NCBI RefSeq assembly: GCF_026191915.1 | Contig: NZ_JAIMBY010000008.1 | Span: 90,056 to 154,055, forward strand | Reading direction: 5' to 3' | Length of the DNA: 64,000 nt | Origin: Acidiphilium sp. PA | GTDB taxonomy: Bacteria > Pseudomonadota > Alphaproteobacteria > Acetobacterales > Acetobacteraceae | Part shown: positions 46,315 to 55,708 of the stretch, one piece after another | How positions within the stretch are numbered: position 1 is the stretch's first letter | How the letters are laid out: the number at the start of each line of letters is the position of its first letter | The notes under the pieces: generated by a model | The model's input: only the letters and a program-made list of their open reading frames with translations | What the model was told of the DNA's origin: nothing | Databases searched by the model: none | Made by a program: the position numbers and the translations under genes

Positions 46315-47010
46315 TCAGGAGACGCCACGCTCATAAAACGCCTCGTGCAGGGCCGCCAGCATCGCCGCGCGATCGAGCCCGGCGGGCAGGGCGGGAAACA
46401 GCTTGATCCGGATCGTTCCCGGCCGCTTGCGGATCGCATCGCGCGCCCAGTACCGGCCGGAATTCGTGGCAACCGGCACCACCGGCAGCCCGGTCGCGCG
46501 CGCGATCGCCACGATCCCCGGCTGCAACGTCCCCTCAGCCCCCGGGGCCACCCGCGTGCCTTCGGGAAAAATGATCACCTGCCGCCCGGCCGCCCCGGCG
46601 GCGCGCACCTGTTCGATCAGGGCGCGCAACGCCGTCGCCCCGCCCGCCCGGTCGATCGCGATCTGCCCGGCCGGCTCCAGCAGCCCGCCCACGATCGGCA
46701 TCGCCCGCAATTCCTGCTTCATCACGTAAGACGGCCGATCGAGCAGCGTGAACCATACCAGCGTATCGAACGCGGATTGGTGCTGGGCCGCCAGAATAAC
46801 CCCACCCACCGGCAGGTTTTCCAGCCCGGTCACCTCGAGTTTGATGCCGCACACCATGCGCAGCACCCACAGCGCCAGCCGCGCCCAGGCCTGGCCGAAC
46901 GGCAGCAGCCGTGCCGGCGCCACGCGCCGCAGTATCAGCGCATACAGCCCCGCCGTCACCGCCGAGACGATGATGAAGCCGTGAAACAGCAGCGAGCCGA
47001 CCAGAAACAT
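46315..47010 (-). CDS. 1-acyl-glycerol-3-phosphate acyltransferase family protein (PlsC-like)
   Basis: 231 residues from ATG 47010, which overlaps the stop of the YdcF gene. PlsC motifs: the HQSAFDTLVWF catalytic His-Asp block near residue 80 and IIFPEGTRVAPG near 150. A membrane segment at the N-terminus (VGSLLFHGFIIVSAVTAGLY). It acylates lysophosphatidic acid or a similar lysophospholipid. The last gene of ftsE-ftsX-ydcF-plsC. Confidence 0.92.
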   Translation of the reverse strand: MFLVGSLLFHGFIIVSAVTAGLYALILRRVAPARLLPFGQAWARLALWVLRMVCGIKLEVTGLENLPVGGVILAAQHQSAFDTLVWFTLLDRPSYVMKQELRAMPIVGGLLEPAGQIAIDRAGGATALRALIEQVRAAGAAGRQVIIFPEGTRVAPGAEGTLQPGIVAIARATGLPVVPVATNSGRYWARDAIRKRPGTIRIKLFPALPAGLDRAAMLAALHEAFYERGVS

Positions 47011-47681
47011 TACAGATGCGCCTCGATATGATGCGCCGCGAACCCGCCGAGCCGGAACCGTACCAGCACATATTTGGTGAACTCCGCCGCCAGCAGCCGC
47101 AGCGAGCGCCACCGGTCCAGATGTGCCATGGCGGGCGGCCGCACCGGTTCGGCCAGCAGCCTGACCCCGGGCATCTGGCGCCGCAACTCGAGCAGTGCGC
47201 GCGGCATGTGATAATCCGCCGTCACCACGATCAACGACCCGATGCCATGCCGCCGCACCCAGGCCGCCGCCTCGCGCGCATTGCCCCGCGTGGTCGCCGC
47301 CCGATGCCCCAGGCTGATCGCCGCCGCCTTGGCAGCGGCGTTGATGCCGTCGCGCGGCGTGAAATCGCCCAGATACGTTCCAACCCCCGCACCGGAAATC
47401 AGCAGGCGCGGCGCGGCGCCGGCCATCAGCAACTCGAGTCCGGCCTTCACCCGGTCGGCACCGCCGGTCAACACCACGATCCCGCCCGCATGCGGCATCG
47501 GCGTGCGCGGCTGCTCGCCGGCCACCAGCGCGAGGAACCAGCCGAACCCGATCAGCCAGACCACGCCGGCGATCAGCACGAGCCCCAGCAACCGGCGCAG
47601 CCACGGCCCGCGCCGGCGCTGGCGCAACGGCTTGATGCCGCGCCCCAATCCCATCGATGGCGGCATGTTCCGATGCCTCAT
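47010..47681 (-). CDS. YdcF/SanA family (DUF218) protein
   Basis: 223 residues from ATG 47681, overlapping the ftsX stop. One N-terminal membrane helix (LLGLVLIAGVVWLIGFGWFL) and a DUF218 domain: GGIVVLTGGADRVKAGLELL, LLISGAGVGTYLG, HRAATTRGNAREAAAWV and LIVVTADYHMPRALLELRR. Proteins of this type act in envelope polysaccharide or vancomycin-related pathways in other bacteria; the activity is unknown. Confidence 0.9.
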   Translation of the reverse strand: MRHRNMPPSMGLGRGIKPLRQRRRGPWLRRLLGLVLIAGVVWLIGFGWFLALVAGEQPRTPMPHAGGIVVLTGGADRVKAGLELLMAGAAPRLLISGAGVGTYLGDFTPRDGINAAAKAAAISLGHRAATTRGNAREAAAWVRRHGIGSLIVVTADYHMPRALLELRRQMPGVRLLAEPVRPPAMAHLDRWRSLRLLAAEFTKYVLVRFRLGGFAAHHIEAHL

Positions 47682-48595
47682 GCGAGCCGCTTCAGCCAGC
47701 CCCGTACCGTCACCTGTGCCGCCAGCCAGCCGATCAGCGCGGTCGCCAGGGTGAACATCACCGGCACACCCCATAGCAGGGGCGGCAGCGCCGTCACGAG
47801 GTCGGGCCGTTCCGCCGGGGCGCTCGCCACGAAACTGGATGACAACAGCGCCAGCCACGCCAGCACCGGCAACGCGACGACCCCGCCGAGCAACCCGCCG
47901 GTCGCCGCCAGCCGCATCGCCCGCAGCGCGAATTGATTGGCGATGTCGGAATCGAGCGCCCCCAGCCCGTGAATGATCTCGATCGCCTCGCGCCGCTGCG
48001 ACAGGCCGGCCCGCACCGCCACCGCCACCACCGAGGCCGCGACCAGCGCCACGATCACCAGCACGGCCGCGGCCGATGCCCGCAGGCTGGTGGTCAGCGC
48101 CGCCAGCCGGTCCGCCCAGCGCGCCCCGGAATCGACGATCGTGCCCGGTGCCACGCTCGCCAGTTTCGGCCCCAGCACCGCCGCATCCGGCGCCTGCGCA
48201 TCGGCCTTCACCACGATCACCGCCGGCAGCGCGATCGGCAGCGTGCCGTCCGCCGCCGCCGCGCCGAGCCATGGTTTCAACAGCGCCGCCAGTTCCGCGC
48301 CGGACAGCAGATGCGCATCGCTCAGCCCCCTGGTCGCCTGCAGCAGCGTCAATACCGCGTCCTGGCGCAACGGGCCGTTGGCCGCCACCGGCTGGGTCGG
48401 CGTCGGTACCTCCACCGTCATCAGCCCTTGTGCGCCGCTCAGCCAGTGCGACGCCAGCGCGCCCGCCGCGATGCTGCCCGCCAGCGCCAGCGCCGCCAGA
48501 AAACTCATCGCCGCCACCATGAACGGCAGCAGCCGATCCGCCATCGCGGCGCGCAGGCCGATCCGGTCGGCGCGCGAGGCGTGCCGCTTAGCCAT
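47678..48595 (-). CDS. ftsX: Cell-division permease FtsX-like protein
   Basis: 305 residues from ATG 48595, which overlaps the ftsE end by eight bases. Four membrane helices around a large periplasmic loop, as for FtsX (first segment LLPFMVAAMSFLAALALAG; last LLWGVPVMFTLATALIGWLA; SQRREAIEIIHGLGALDSDI in the cytoplasmic loop). It works with FtsE to control septal peptidoglycan hydrolases. The sequence is Ala-rich and rather diverged. Confidence 0.88.
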   Translation of the reverse strand: MAKRHASRADRIGLRAAMADRLLPFMVAAMSFLAALALAGSIAAGALASHWLSGAQGLMTVEVPTPTQPVAANGPLRQDAVLTLLQATRGLSDAHLLSGAELAALLKPWLGAAAADGTLPIALPAVIVVKADAQAPDAAVLGPKLASVAPGTIVDSGARWADRLAALTTSLRASAAAVLVIVALVAASVVAVAVRAGLSQRREAIEIIHGLGALDSDIANQFALRAMRLAATGGLLGGVVALPVLAWLALLSSSFVASAPAERPDLVTALPPLLWGVPVMFTLATALIGWLAAQVTVRGWLKRLA

Positions 48596-49265
48596 GCCGC
48601 ACCAGCCGGCCATCGACCAGTTCGAGCACCGGCGCCGGGTGCCGCGCCACCAGCCCCATGTTGTGCGTCGCTACGATGATCGTCGTGCCCATCCGGTTGA
48701 GCGACCGGATCAGGTGCATCAGGCGCTCCGCCTGGTCATCATCGAGATTACCGGTCGGCTCATCCGCCAGCAGCAGTGACGGGCGGGTGATCACCGCACG
48801 GGCAATCGCCACCCGCTGCTGCTCGCCGCCCGACAATTCCTCCGGCCGATGATCGAGCCGCCCCGCCAGCCCGACCCAGCGCAGCAGCTCCGTCACATCG
48901 GCGCGCACCTGCACCTCCTTGCGCCGGGCCAGGCGCAGCGGCAGCGCCACATTGTCGTAGGCCGACAGATGCCGCAGCAGCCGGAAATCCTGATACACCA
49001 CGCCGATCCGCCGGCGCAGCAGCGCCGTGCCGCGCCGGTCCAGCCGCAGGGTATCGGTATTCAGCAGATCGATCCGCCCGGATGACGGCCGCGCCGCCAG
49101 ATACATCAGCTTGAGCAAGCTGGTCTTGCCCGCGCCGGACGGGCCGGTCAGCCAGCGGAACCCGCCGTCGGGGATGTCGAAATCGATGTCGTCGAGCGCC
49201 ACCGCATCACCACCGGCCGCACCGGCGCGGTGATAGGTCAGCCCGACATGGGTAAAACGAATCAT
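48588..49265 (-). CDS. ftsE: Cell-division ATP-binding protein FtsE
   Basis: 225 residues from ATG 49265 (GGAGGCGGGGC upstream; a longer frame exists but is non-homologous). ABC motifs: Walker A GPSGAGKTSLLKL, Q-loop VVYQDFRLLRHLSAYDNVAL, signature LSGGEQQRVAIARA, Walker B LLLADEPTGNLD. First gene of a four-gene operon. FtsE powers FtsX. Confidence 0.93.
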   Translation of the reverse strand: MIRFTHVGLTYHRAGAAGGDAVALDDIDFDIPDGGFRWLTGPSGAGKTSLLKLMYLAARPSSGRIDLLNTDTLRLDRRGTALLRRRIGVVYQDFRLLRHLSAYDNVALPLRLARRKEVQVRADVTELLRWVGLAGRLDHRPEELSGGEQQRVAIARAVITRPSLLLADEPTGNLDDDQAERLMHLIRSLNRMGTTIIVATHNMGLVARHPAPVLELVDGRLVRHG

Positions 49266-49405
49266 GCCCCGCCTCCATGCCGCGATACGGCACCGCAGGG
49301 CAAGCGCCGGCGCGAAAGCCCGCGGGGTTGCCTTGCGCCCGGGCCTGCCTGCCCTGTATGGCCTGACGCACGCGATCGAGCGATCGTCAGCGAAAGGTCC
49401 CGGCC

Positions 49406-50002
49406 ATGAAATTGTTCTACTCAGCAACCAGCCCCTACGTCCGCAAGGTGATGGCCTGCGCCGTTGCGCGCGGCATCGAGGCGCAGCTCGAAAAAATCCC
49501 TACCAATCCCCACGAAAGCCCGGCCGCGCTGATCGCCGCCAATCCGTTGTCGAAAGTGCCGTGCCTCGTCACGCCGGATGGGTTTGCCCTGTTCGACAGC
49601 CCGGTGATCTGTGAATATCTCGACACGATCGGTGACGCCCTGCCGCTGTTTCCCGCGAGCGGTGCGGCGCGCTGGGTGGCGCTGCAGCATCAGGCGATCG
49701 GCGATGGCATTCTCGATGCCGCGGTGTCGCGGCGGATGGAGAGCGTCAAGCCGCAGGACGCCGCGCGCGACGCCTATATGCTGCGTCAGAAACAGATCGT
49801 CGAACGCAGCCTCGCCATGCTCGACCGCGATCCGCCGGGCAAACTGCTCGACATCGGCACCATCGCGCTCGGCTGTGCGCTCGGCTACCTCGATTTCCGC
49901 TTCGCCGATGAAGCCTGGCGCACCGCCGCACCCCGGCTGGCGGCGTGGTTCGATGCGATCGCGGCCGATCGCGTCTTCGCGGAAACCGCCCCGCCTGGCT
50001 GA
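49406..50002 (+). CDS. Glutathione S-transferase family protein
   Basis: 198 residues. Thioredoxin-fold N-terminus with FYSATSPYVRKVMACAVARG, the NPLSKVPCLVTPDGFALFDS glutathione-binding block and SPVICEYLDTIG, then a helical C-terminal domain. Usual length. It is divergent from ftsE and 102 nt upstream of the monooxygenase. The substrate is unknown. Confidence 0.92.
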   Translation: MKLFYSATSPYVRKVMACAVARGIEAQLEKIPTNPHESPAALIAANPLSKVPCLVTPDGFALFDSPVICEYLDTIGDALPLFPASGAARWVALQHQAIGDGILDAAVSRRMESVKPQDAARDAYMLRQKQIVERSLAMLDRDPPGKLLDIGTIALGCALGYLDFRFADEAWRTAAPRLAAWFDAIAADRVFAETAPPG

Positions 50003-50104
50003 TCGCGCCCGGCGGCGCCCGGCGTATCGCCCCGCTGCGCGGCCGCCGATTTGACGTTCGTGCCTACCGGCGGTTGAATACCTGAAAACAATCAGGAGGA
50101 CGCC

Positions 50105-51907
50105 ATGGATGCCATTGTCTCGCAACCGAGCCTGACGGTCACCGGCTGGCTCGACCGGTTCGGCGCCGCGCTCGAACGCCGCGATATCGCCGGAGCCGCC
50201 GCGCTGTTCGCCGCCGAATGCTACTGGCGCGACCTCGTCAGCTTCACCTGGAACATCAAGACCGTCGAAGGTCGCGATCAGATCACCGACATGCTCTCGG
50301 CGGTCCTTGCCGATATCGCGCCGCGCCATTTCATCATCGAGGGCGAGGCGAACGAGGCGGATGGCGTGACCGAAGGGTGGTTCACCTTCGAGACCGCCAC
50401 GGCGCGCGGCCGCGGCCATATCCGCCTGCAAGCCGGGCTGTGCTGGACCCTGCTGACCACCATGACCGAGCTCAAGGGGTTCGAGGAACCGCACGGCGCG
50501 ACCCGCCCGATGGGGGCGGCGCATGGTGTGCAGCCCGGCCGGAAATCATGGCTCGATGAACGCCAGGAGGAAGCCGCCACCCTCGGCATCACCCAGCAGC
50601 CCTATTGCGTCATCATCGGTGGCGGCCAGGGCGGCATTGCGCTCGGCGCCAGGCTGCGCCGGCTCGGTGTGCCGAGCATCATTCTCGAAAAGAACGAGCG
50701 CGCCGGCGATAGCTGGCGCAAGCGCTACAAATCGCTCTGCCTGCACGATCCGGTCTGGTACGATCATCTGCCGTACCTGCCGTTCCCGGATCACTGGCCG
50801 GTGTTTTCGCCGAAGGACAAGATCGGCGACTGGCTGGAATCCTACGTCAAGATCATGGAGCTGAACTACTGGACCCATAGCGAGGCGCAATCGGCCCGTT
50901 ACGACGAGGCGACCGGTACCTGGGTGATCGAGGTTCTGCGCAACGGCGCGCCGATCACGCTGCGGCCGCAGCATCTGGTCCTCGCCACCGGCGTGTCCGG
51001 CTTTCCGAACGTGCCCCGCTATCCGGGCCATGAGACTTTCCTGGGCGAGCAGCACCACTCGAGCCGCCACCCCGGCGGCGAGGCCTATGCCGGCAAGCGC
51101 GCCGTGGTGATCGGGTCGAACAATTCCGCGCACGATATCTGTGCCGGGCTGTGGGAACACGGCGCGGACGTGACCATGGTGCAACGATCCTCCACCCATA
51201 TCGCGCGGTCCGACACGTTGATGGAGCTGGCCCTGGGCGGGCTGTATTCCGAACAGGCGCTGGCCAGCGGCATCACCACCGACAAGGCCGACCTGATCTT
51301 CGCCTCGATCCCGTACCGGATCATGGCCGGGTTCCAGAAGCCGGTATACGCCGAGATGAAGCGGCGCGACGCCGATTTCTATGCGCGGCTCGAACGGGCC
51401 GGATTCATGCTCGATTTCGGCGATGACGAGTCGGGTCTATTCATGAAATACCTCCGCCGCGGCTCGGGTTACTACATCGATGTCGGCGCGTCCGAACTGG
51501 TCGCGAACGGCAGCATCAAGCTGAAACCGGGCGTCAGCGTCACCGCCATCACCCCCCACGCGGTCGCCCTCAGCGATGGTTCGGAACTGCCGGCCGACCT
51601 GATCGTCTATGCCACCGGCTATGGGTCGATGAACGGCTGGGCCGCCAAGCTGATCAGCCAGGAGGTGGCCGACAAGGTCGGCAAATGCTGGGGTTTCGGC
51701 TCGGACACCACCAAGGACCCCGGTCCGTTCGAAGGCGAGTTGCGCAACATGTGGAAGCCGACCCAGCAGGAGGGGTTATGGTTCCACGGCGGCAATCTGC
51801 ACCAGTCGCGGCATTATTCGCTCTATCTGGCGCTGCAGCTCAAGGCACGGATGGAAGGCATCGCCGGTGCGGTTTACGGCCGCCAGCCTGTGTATCACCG
51901 CGCGTAG
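50105..51907 (+). CDS. Flavin-containing monooxygenase with N-terminal SnoaL-like domain
   Basis: 600 residues, AGGAGG right upstream of the ATG. A SnoaL-like domain (about 1-150; DRFGAALERRDIAGAAALFA, WFTFETATARGRGHIRL) precedes an FMO/Baeyer-Villiger-type core with the FAD site YCVIIGGGQGGIALGARL near 175, the RAGDSWRKRYKSLCLHDP segment, LATGVSGFPNVPRYPGHETF near 305 and the NADPH site AVVIGSNNSAHDICAGL near 338. It would hydroxylate or oxygenate an organic substrate with NADPH. Its 3' end overlaps the convergent lactonase gene by 13 nt. Confidence 0.92.
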   Translation: MDAIVSQPSLTVTGWLDRFGAALERRDIAGAAALFAAECYWRDLVSFTWNIKTVEGRDQITDMLSAVLADIAPRHFIIEGEANEADGVTEGWFTFETATARGRGHIRLQAGLCWTLLTTMTELKGFEEPHGATRPMGAAHGVQPGRKSWLDERQEEAATLGITQQPYCVIIGGGQGGIALGARLRRLGVPSIILEKNERAGDSWRKRYKSLCLHDPVWYDHLPYLPFPDHWPVFSPKDKIGDWLESYVKIMELNYWTHSEAQSARYDEATGTWVIEVLRNGAPITLRPQHLVLATGVSGFPNVPRYPGHETFLGEQHHSSRHPGGEAYAGKRAVVIGSNNSAHDICAGLWEHGADVTMVQRSSTHIARSDTLMELALGGLYSEQALASGITTDKADLIFASIPYRIMAGFQKPVYAEMKRRDADFYARLERAGFMLDFGDDESGLFMKYLRRGSGYYIDVGASELVANGSIKLKPGVSVTAITPHAVALSDGSELPADLIVYATGYGSMNGWAAKLISQEVADKVGKCWGFGSDTTKDPGPFEGELRNMWKPTQQEGLWFHGGNLHQSRHYSLYLALQLKARMEGIAGAVYGRQPVYHRA

Positions 51908-52713
51908 CAGCGCAGGGCGTTGGTCGCGAACACCGGCTCCACCGCCGCGGGCATCACCGCGCGCACCAATGCCTGGGCGGCGGCGAGCCAGGGCTGATAG
52001 TCGGCGGCCAGGCGCAGCACCGGCCAGTCGCTGCCCCACATCACGCGCGCCGCGCCGAACCATGCGAGCACGCGGCGCGCGACCGGCGCGACCGCGGCGA
52101 ACGAGGCCGCCGGCCCGGCCTCGGTGATCAGGCCGGAGAGTTTGCAGCTGATATCGGTCTCCCCGGCGATGCGACGCAGGCCCTCGGACCAGGCGGTGAG
52201 CGCGCCCGTGGCGATGTCCGGCTTCGCCGCATGATCGATCACCATCGCAAGCCCGGGATGGCGCCGCGCCAGGGTGAGGCAATGCGGCAGATGCGCGGGG
52301 CGGATCAGCAGATCGAGCACCAGCCCGCACGCCGCCATCGCGTCCAACCCGCGCGCCACCTCGGGCCGCAGGATCCAGCCGGTATCCGCCATGTCCTGCA
52401 GCATCGGCCGCAACCCGACCAGGGCGGGCGCGCGGGCCAGGGCCTCGATCCGGCGTGCCGCGTCGGGTGCCGCCAGATCGGTCCAGCCGACCACGCCGTG
52501 CACGAATGCGCCCGCGTGCTGTGCGATGTCGAGCAGATAAGCCGTCTCCGCTTCGGTCGGTGCCGCCTGCACCAGCACCACGCGATCGACGCCGGTGGCG
52601 GCGGCCCGCGCATCGGCGATGGTGAAATCACGAAAGATCGGCAGGTCCGGCGTCAGCCAGTCGTAATCGCCCCGCCCGACCTGCCAGACGTGCAGATGAG
52701 AATCAACGATCAT
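51895..52713 (-). CDS. Amidohydrolase, L-fuconolactonase-like
   Basis: 272 residues of the amidohydrolase superfamily (metal-dependent lactone hydrolases). VDSHLHVWQVGRGDYDWLT gives the HxH, VIDHAAKPDIATG the second site, and VMWGSDWPVLRLAADYQPWL the late aspartate. Its place beside a fuconate-dehydratase homologue and an SDR suggests hydrolysis of L-fuconolactone or a similar sugar lactone to the acid. The substrate is inferred from neighbours. It overlaps the SDR stop by four bases. Confidence 0.85.
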   Translation of the reverse strand: MIVDSHLHVWQVGRGDYDWLTPDLPIFRDFTIADARAAATGVDRVVLVQAAPTEAETAYLLDIAQHAGAFVHGVVGWTDLAAPDAARRIEALARAPALVGLRPMLQDMADTGWILRPEVARGLDAMAACGLVLDLLIRPAHLPHCLTLARRHPGLAMVIDHAAKPDIATGALTAWSEGLRRIAGETDISCKLSGLITEAGPAASFAAVAPVARRVLAWFGAARVMWGSDWPVLRLAADYQPWLAAAQALVRAVMPAAVEPVFATNALRCYAR

Positions 52714-53477
52714 AGCCCGGCCAAGGGGGGGCCGGTCAGGGCACGGTCCAGATGCACATAACCGCCATCGACATGGTGGAACTGCCCGGTGATATGGCGC
52801 GCCGCATCCGACAGCAGAAACACCACGCTCGCGGCGATTTCGTCAGGTGCAGTCATCCGCGAACCGAGCGGGATCATCCTTGTGATCGCCGCGCGCCGCG
52901 CCGGCGGATCGGGCATGCTGGCCAGCCACCGCTGATACATCGGCGTGTCGACCTCGGCCGGCACGACGGCGTTGACCCGCACCCCGTCCCCCGCGAGTTC
53001 GGCCGCCCATTCGCGGGTCAGGCCGAGTTGCCCGGCCTTGGCGGCGGCGTAGCCGGAAGTGCCGCCCTGGCCGGTGAGCGCCACTTTCGAGGCGATGTTG
53101 ACGACCGCGCCCCGGCGTGCGCGCAGATGCGCGACGCACAGATGCATCATGGTATAATAAGGCACCAGATTGCGTTCGAGCGAGGCGCGGAAGGCCGCCA
53201 CCCCGGCATCGAGCCCCGCGCCGTCGTTGACCCCGGCGTTGTTGACCAGACCATCGATCCGGCCGTGGGTTTCGATCACGCCGCTCACCGCCGCGGCACA
53301 GGCCGCCGGATCGCCAAGGTCGAGCGCATAGGACTCGCCCGCAACCGGCCGGGCCGCGCGATCGAGCACGACCGGCACGGCCGCTTCCGCCCGCAGCGCG
53401 GCAACGATCGCCTCACCGATGCCGGCGGCCCCGCCGGTCACCAGAATGACCCTGCCGGTGAGACCCATCTCCATCAC
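52710..53477 (-). CDS. SDR oxidoreductase, L-fucose or 2-keto-3-deoxyfuconate dehydrogenase candidate
   Basis: 255 residues. Rossmann motif VTGGAAGIGEAIVAAL, NNAG at GLVNNAGVNDGAG, catalytic Ser/Tyr/Lys as NIASKVALTGQGGTSGYAAAK, and C-terminal HHVDGG. Homologues of this type oxidise L-fucose at C1 or the later keto-acid intermediate; sequence alone does not decide. It is the middle gene of the operon, overlapping its neighbours by four bases each way. Confidence 0.86.
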   Translation of the reverse strand: MMEMGLTGRVILVTGGAAGIGEAIVAALRAEAAVPVVLDRAARPVAGESYALDLGDPAACAAAVSGVIETHGRIDGLVNNAGVNDGAGLDAGVAAFRASLERNLVPYYTMMHLCVAHLRARRGAVVNIASKVALTGQGGTSGYAAAKAGQLGLTREWAAELAGDGVRVNAVVPAEVDTPMYQRWLASMPDPPARRAAITRMIPLGSRMTAPDEIAASVVFLLSDAARHITGQFHHVDGGYVHLDRALTGPPLAGL

Positions 53478-54763
53478 GGCGCTCCGGTGAACGCGTAATC
53501 GCGCAGCGATTGCGGCTTGATCGCAATCGAATAACCCGGCGCCTGCGGCGGCATATAGGCCGCTTCGCGGATCACGCAGGGATCGATGAAATGTTCATGC
53601 AGGTGATCGACGTATTCCACCACGCGGTCCTCCATCGTGCCGGAAATCGCCAAATAATCGATCATCGCCAGATGCTGCACATATTCGCACAAACCCACCC
53701 CGCCGGCATGCGGCCAGACCGGCAGCCGATATTTCGCGGCCATCAGCAGCACTGCCAGCACCTCGTTCAACCCGCCCAGCCGGCACGCATCGATCTGCAC
53801 CACATCGATCGCGCCGCGCATGATGAACTGCTTGAACATCACCCGGTTCTGGCACATCTCGCCGGTCGCGACCCGGATCGGCGCCACCGCGGCGCGGATC
53901 GCCCGGTGCCCCTCGACATCGTCGGGGCTGGTCGGCTCCTCGATGAACCACGGATCGGCGAAGGCCAGCCGGCCGACCCAGTCGATCGCCTCGCCGACCT
54001 CCCAGACCTGGTTGGCATCGATCATGAACCGGCAGGCCGGGCCCGCGATCTCGCGCGCGATCCGCAAGCGGCGGATATCATCCTCGACCGACTGGCCCAC
54101 CTTGAACTTGATGTAGCGAAACCCCTGATCGACCGCCTCGCGCACCAGCCGGCGCAATTTATCGTCGTCGTACCCGAGCCACCCGGCGGAGGTGGTGTAG
54201 CACGGATAGCCTTTCGCCAGCAGCGTCTGCCGCCGCGCATCCTTGCCCGCCGCCGCCTCGCGCAGCAGCGCCAGCGCCTCATCCGGCGTGATGCAATCGG
54301 TGATGTAGCGAAAATCGATCGCGCGCACCAACGCCTCCGGGCTCATCTCGCCCACCAGTTGCCAGACCGGCTTGCCCTCGGCTTTCGCCCAGAGATCCCA
54401 CACCGCATTGACCACGGCGGCGGTCCCGAGATGGATCGCCCCCTTGTCCGGCCCGATCCAGCGAAGTTGCGAATCCCCCGTCACATGGCGCCAGAACCGC
54501 CCGGGATTTTCGGCGATCCACGCAAGCTCCAGCCCCACCACCAGCGGGGCGATCGCGCGGATCGCGGCAACCGCGATCTCGGTTCCCCGCCCGATGGTGA
54601 AGGTCAGGCCATGCCCGTCCAGCCCGTCCTGATCGGTATGCAGAATGACATAGGCGGCGGAATAATCCGGGTCCGGGTTCATCGCGTCCGACCCATCCTT
54701 CGATCGTGAGGTTGGAAACCGCAGATCGAACGTCTCAAACCCGGTAATCCGCACCTTCGCCAT
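53474..54763 (-). CDS. L-fuconate dehydratase-like enolase-superfamily enzyme
   Basis: 429 residues from ATG 54763, which begins MAKVRITGFETFDLRFPTS; the frame runs further upstream without homology. Enolase superfamily residues of the fuconate-dehydratase group: KFKVGQSVEDDI with the catalytic Lys, RFMIDANQVWEVGEAIDW (first metal ligand), WFIEEPTSPDDVEG, RVATGEMCQNRVMFKQFI and WPHAGGVGLCEYVQHLAMI with the catalytic His. It dehydrates L-fuconate, or a like sugar acid, to 2-keto-3-deoxy-L-fuconate. First gene of the catabolic operon. A candidate operator lies 41 bases upstream. Confidence 0.92.
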   Translation of the reverse strand: MAKVRITGFETFDLRFPTSRSKDGSDAMNPDPDYSAAYVILHTDQDGLDGHGLTFTIGRGTEIAVAAIRAIAPLVVGLELAWIAENPGRFWRHVTGDSQLRWIGPDKGAIHLGTAAVVNAVWDLWAKAEGKPVWQLVGEMSPEALVRAIDFRYITDCITPDEALALLREAAAGKDARRQTLLAKGYPCYTTSAGWLGYDDDKLRRLVREAVDQGFRYIKFKVGQSVEDDIRRLRIAREIAGPACRFMIDANQVWEVGEAIDWVGRLAFADPWFIEEPTSPDDVEGHRAIRAAVAPIRVATGEMCQNRVMFKQFIMRGAIDVVQIDACRLGGLNEVLAVLLMAAKYRLPVWPHAGGVGLCEYVQHLAMIDYLAISGTMEDRVVEYVDHLHEHFIDPCVIREAAYMPPQAPGYSIAIKPQSLRDYAFTGAP

Positions 54764-54803
54764 CTCCCTGTGTTCGTGGCCGATCGCGGCCCACTGGATC
54801 AAT

Positions 54804-54815
54804 GGCCGGACCAAT
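54804..54815 (-). promoter_or_regulatory. Candidate FadR-type operator, site 1
   Basis: On the minus strand ATTGGTCCGGCC, with TGGCCGGACCA read on the plus strand, close to the TGGTCNGACCA consensus of FadR-type GntR regulators. Twelve bases are shared (one change) with site 2 before the ABC operon. It lies 41 bases before the dehydratase start and 64 bases before the divergent regulator gene. A second palindrome TGATATGGCGTTATCA (54815-54830) abuts it. Confidence 0.55.
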
Positions 54816-54830
54816 GATATGGCGTTATCA
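54815..54830. promoter_or_regulatory. Palindrome next to operator site 1
   Basis: TGATA-TGGCGT-TATCA is a perfect 5+5 inverted repeat between the divergent dehydratase and regulator genes. It could be a second operator half-site pair or overlap a -10 element of the minus-strand promoter (TATCAT on that strand). Confidence 0.45.
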
Positions 54831-54878
54831 AATGCATCAAGGTCGCGCAAGCGGACCGTACAGGAGTGATCACCCGTC

Positions 54879-55643
54879 ATGGCCTTGGCGCCCATCCGCA
54901 ACCGCCGCCTCTACCGGCAGATCGCGGACCAGATCAGCGATCTGATCGCCGCCGGCACCTATCCGCCGGGCAGCTACCTGCCCGCCGAGCGGGATCTGTC
55001 GGCCAGCCTCGGCGTCAGCCGTTCATCGGTGCGCGAGGCTCTAATCGCGCTCGAGGTGATCGGCGTGGTCGAAGTCCGTGTGGGCGATGGCGTGCAGGTG
55101 CGCGCCCTGCCGCCCGAACCGGCGCCCTCACCCAGCAGCGCCTCGCTGATGCAGCAGGCGATGCGCCTGACCAAACCGGGCCCCGATCCCGAATTGCCGG
55201 TGGCGCTCGACCTCGATATCGAAATTCCACCCTTCGCCTTGTTGCAGGCGCGGCGCGTGATCGAACCGGAATCCGCTGCGCTCGCCGCCCGGCGCGCGAC
55301 CGAGGCCGATATCGCCGCGATCGAGGCCGCCTTCGCCGCCGATGCCGCCGAGACCCGCGCCCGTTCGACCACGCATCCCGGCGACCGGATGTTTCACATC
55401 CGCATCGCCCAGGCGAGCGGCAATGCGGCGTTCGAGCAATTCACCATCATTCTGCTCGGCCATGCCTATGGCGGCATGTTCCGTCGCCTGCAGTCGCTCT
55501 ACACCACGACGGATATGGCGTCGCGGTCGCAAACCCAGCACGCCGCCATTCTCGATGCCATCCGCGCCGGCGCCGAGGCGCGGGCCCATGACGCCATGGC
55601 CGCTCATCTCGATATGGTGATCGATGTTTTCATGCGGGACTGA
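54879..55643 (+). CDS. GntR/FadR-family transcriptional regulator
   Basis: 254 residues. Winged-helix N-terminus with YRQIADQISDLIAAGTYPPG, LPAERDLSASLGVSRSSVRE and ALIALEVIGVVEVRVGDGVQ, then an FCD (FadR C-terminal) helical domain that contains the metal and ligand site residues (LLQARRVIEPESAALAARRA, RMFHIRIAQASGNAAFEQFT). Divergent from the fucose-type catabolic operon and before the ABC transporter operon. It probably represses both and responds to a sugar acid; shared operator-like sites support this. Confidence 0.9.
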   Translation: MALAPIRNRRLYRQIADQISDLIAAGTYPPGSYLPAERDLSASLGVSRSSVREALIALEVIGVVEVRVGDGVQVRALPPEPAPSPSSASLMQQAMRLTKPGPDPELPVALDLDIEIPPFALLQARRVIEPESAALAARRATEADIAAIEAAFAADAAETRARSTTHPGDRMFHIRIAQASGNAAFEQFTIILLGHAYGGMFRRLQSLYTTTDMASRSQTQHAAILDAIRAGAEARAHDAMAAHLDMVIDVFMRD

Positions 55644-55708
55644 GCGTATCGCACTCTTGCCCGCGCGACGGCGCTTGTCAGGCGCGCCGCTTATTGGTAT
55701 TCGGCATT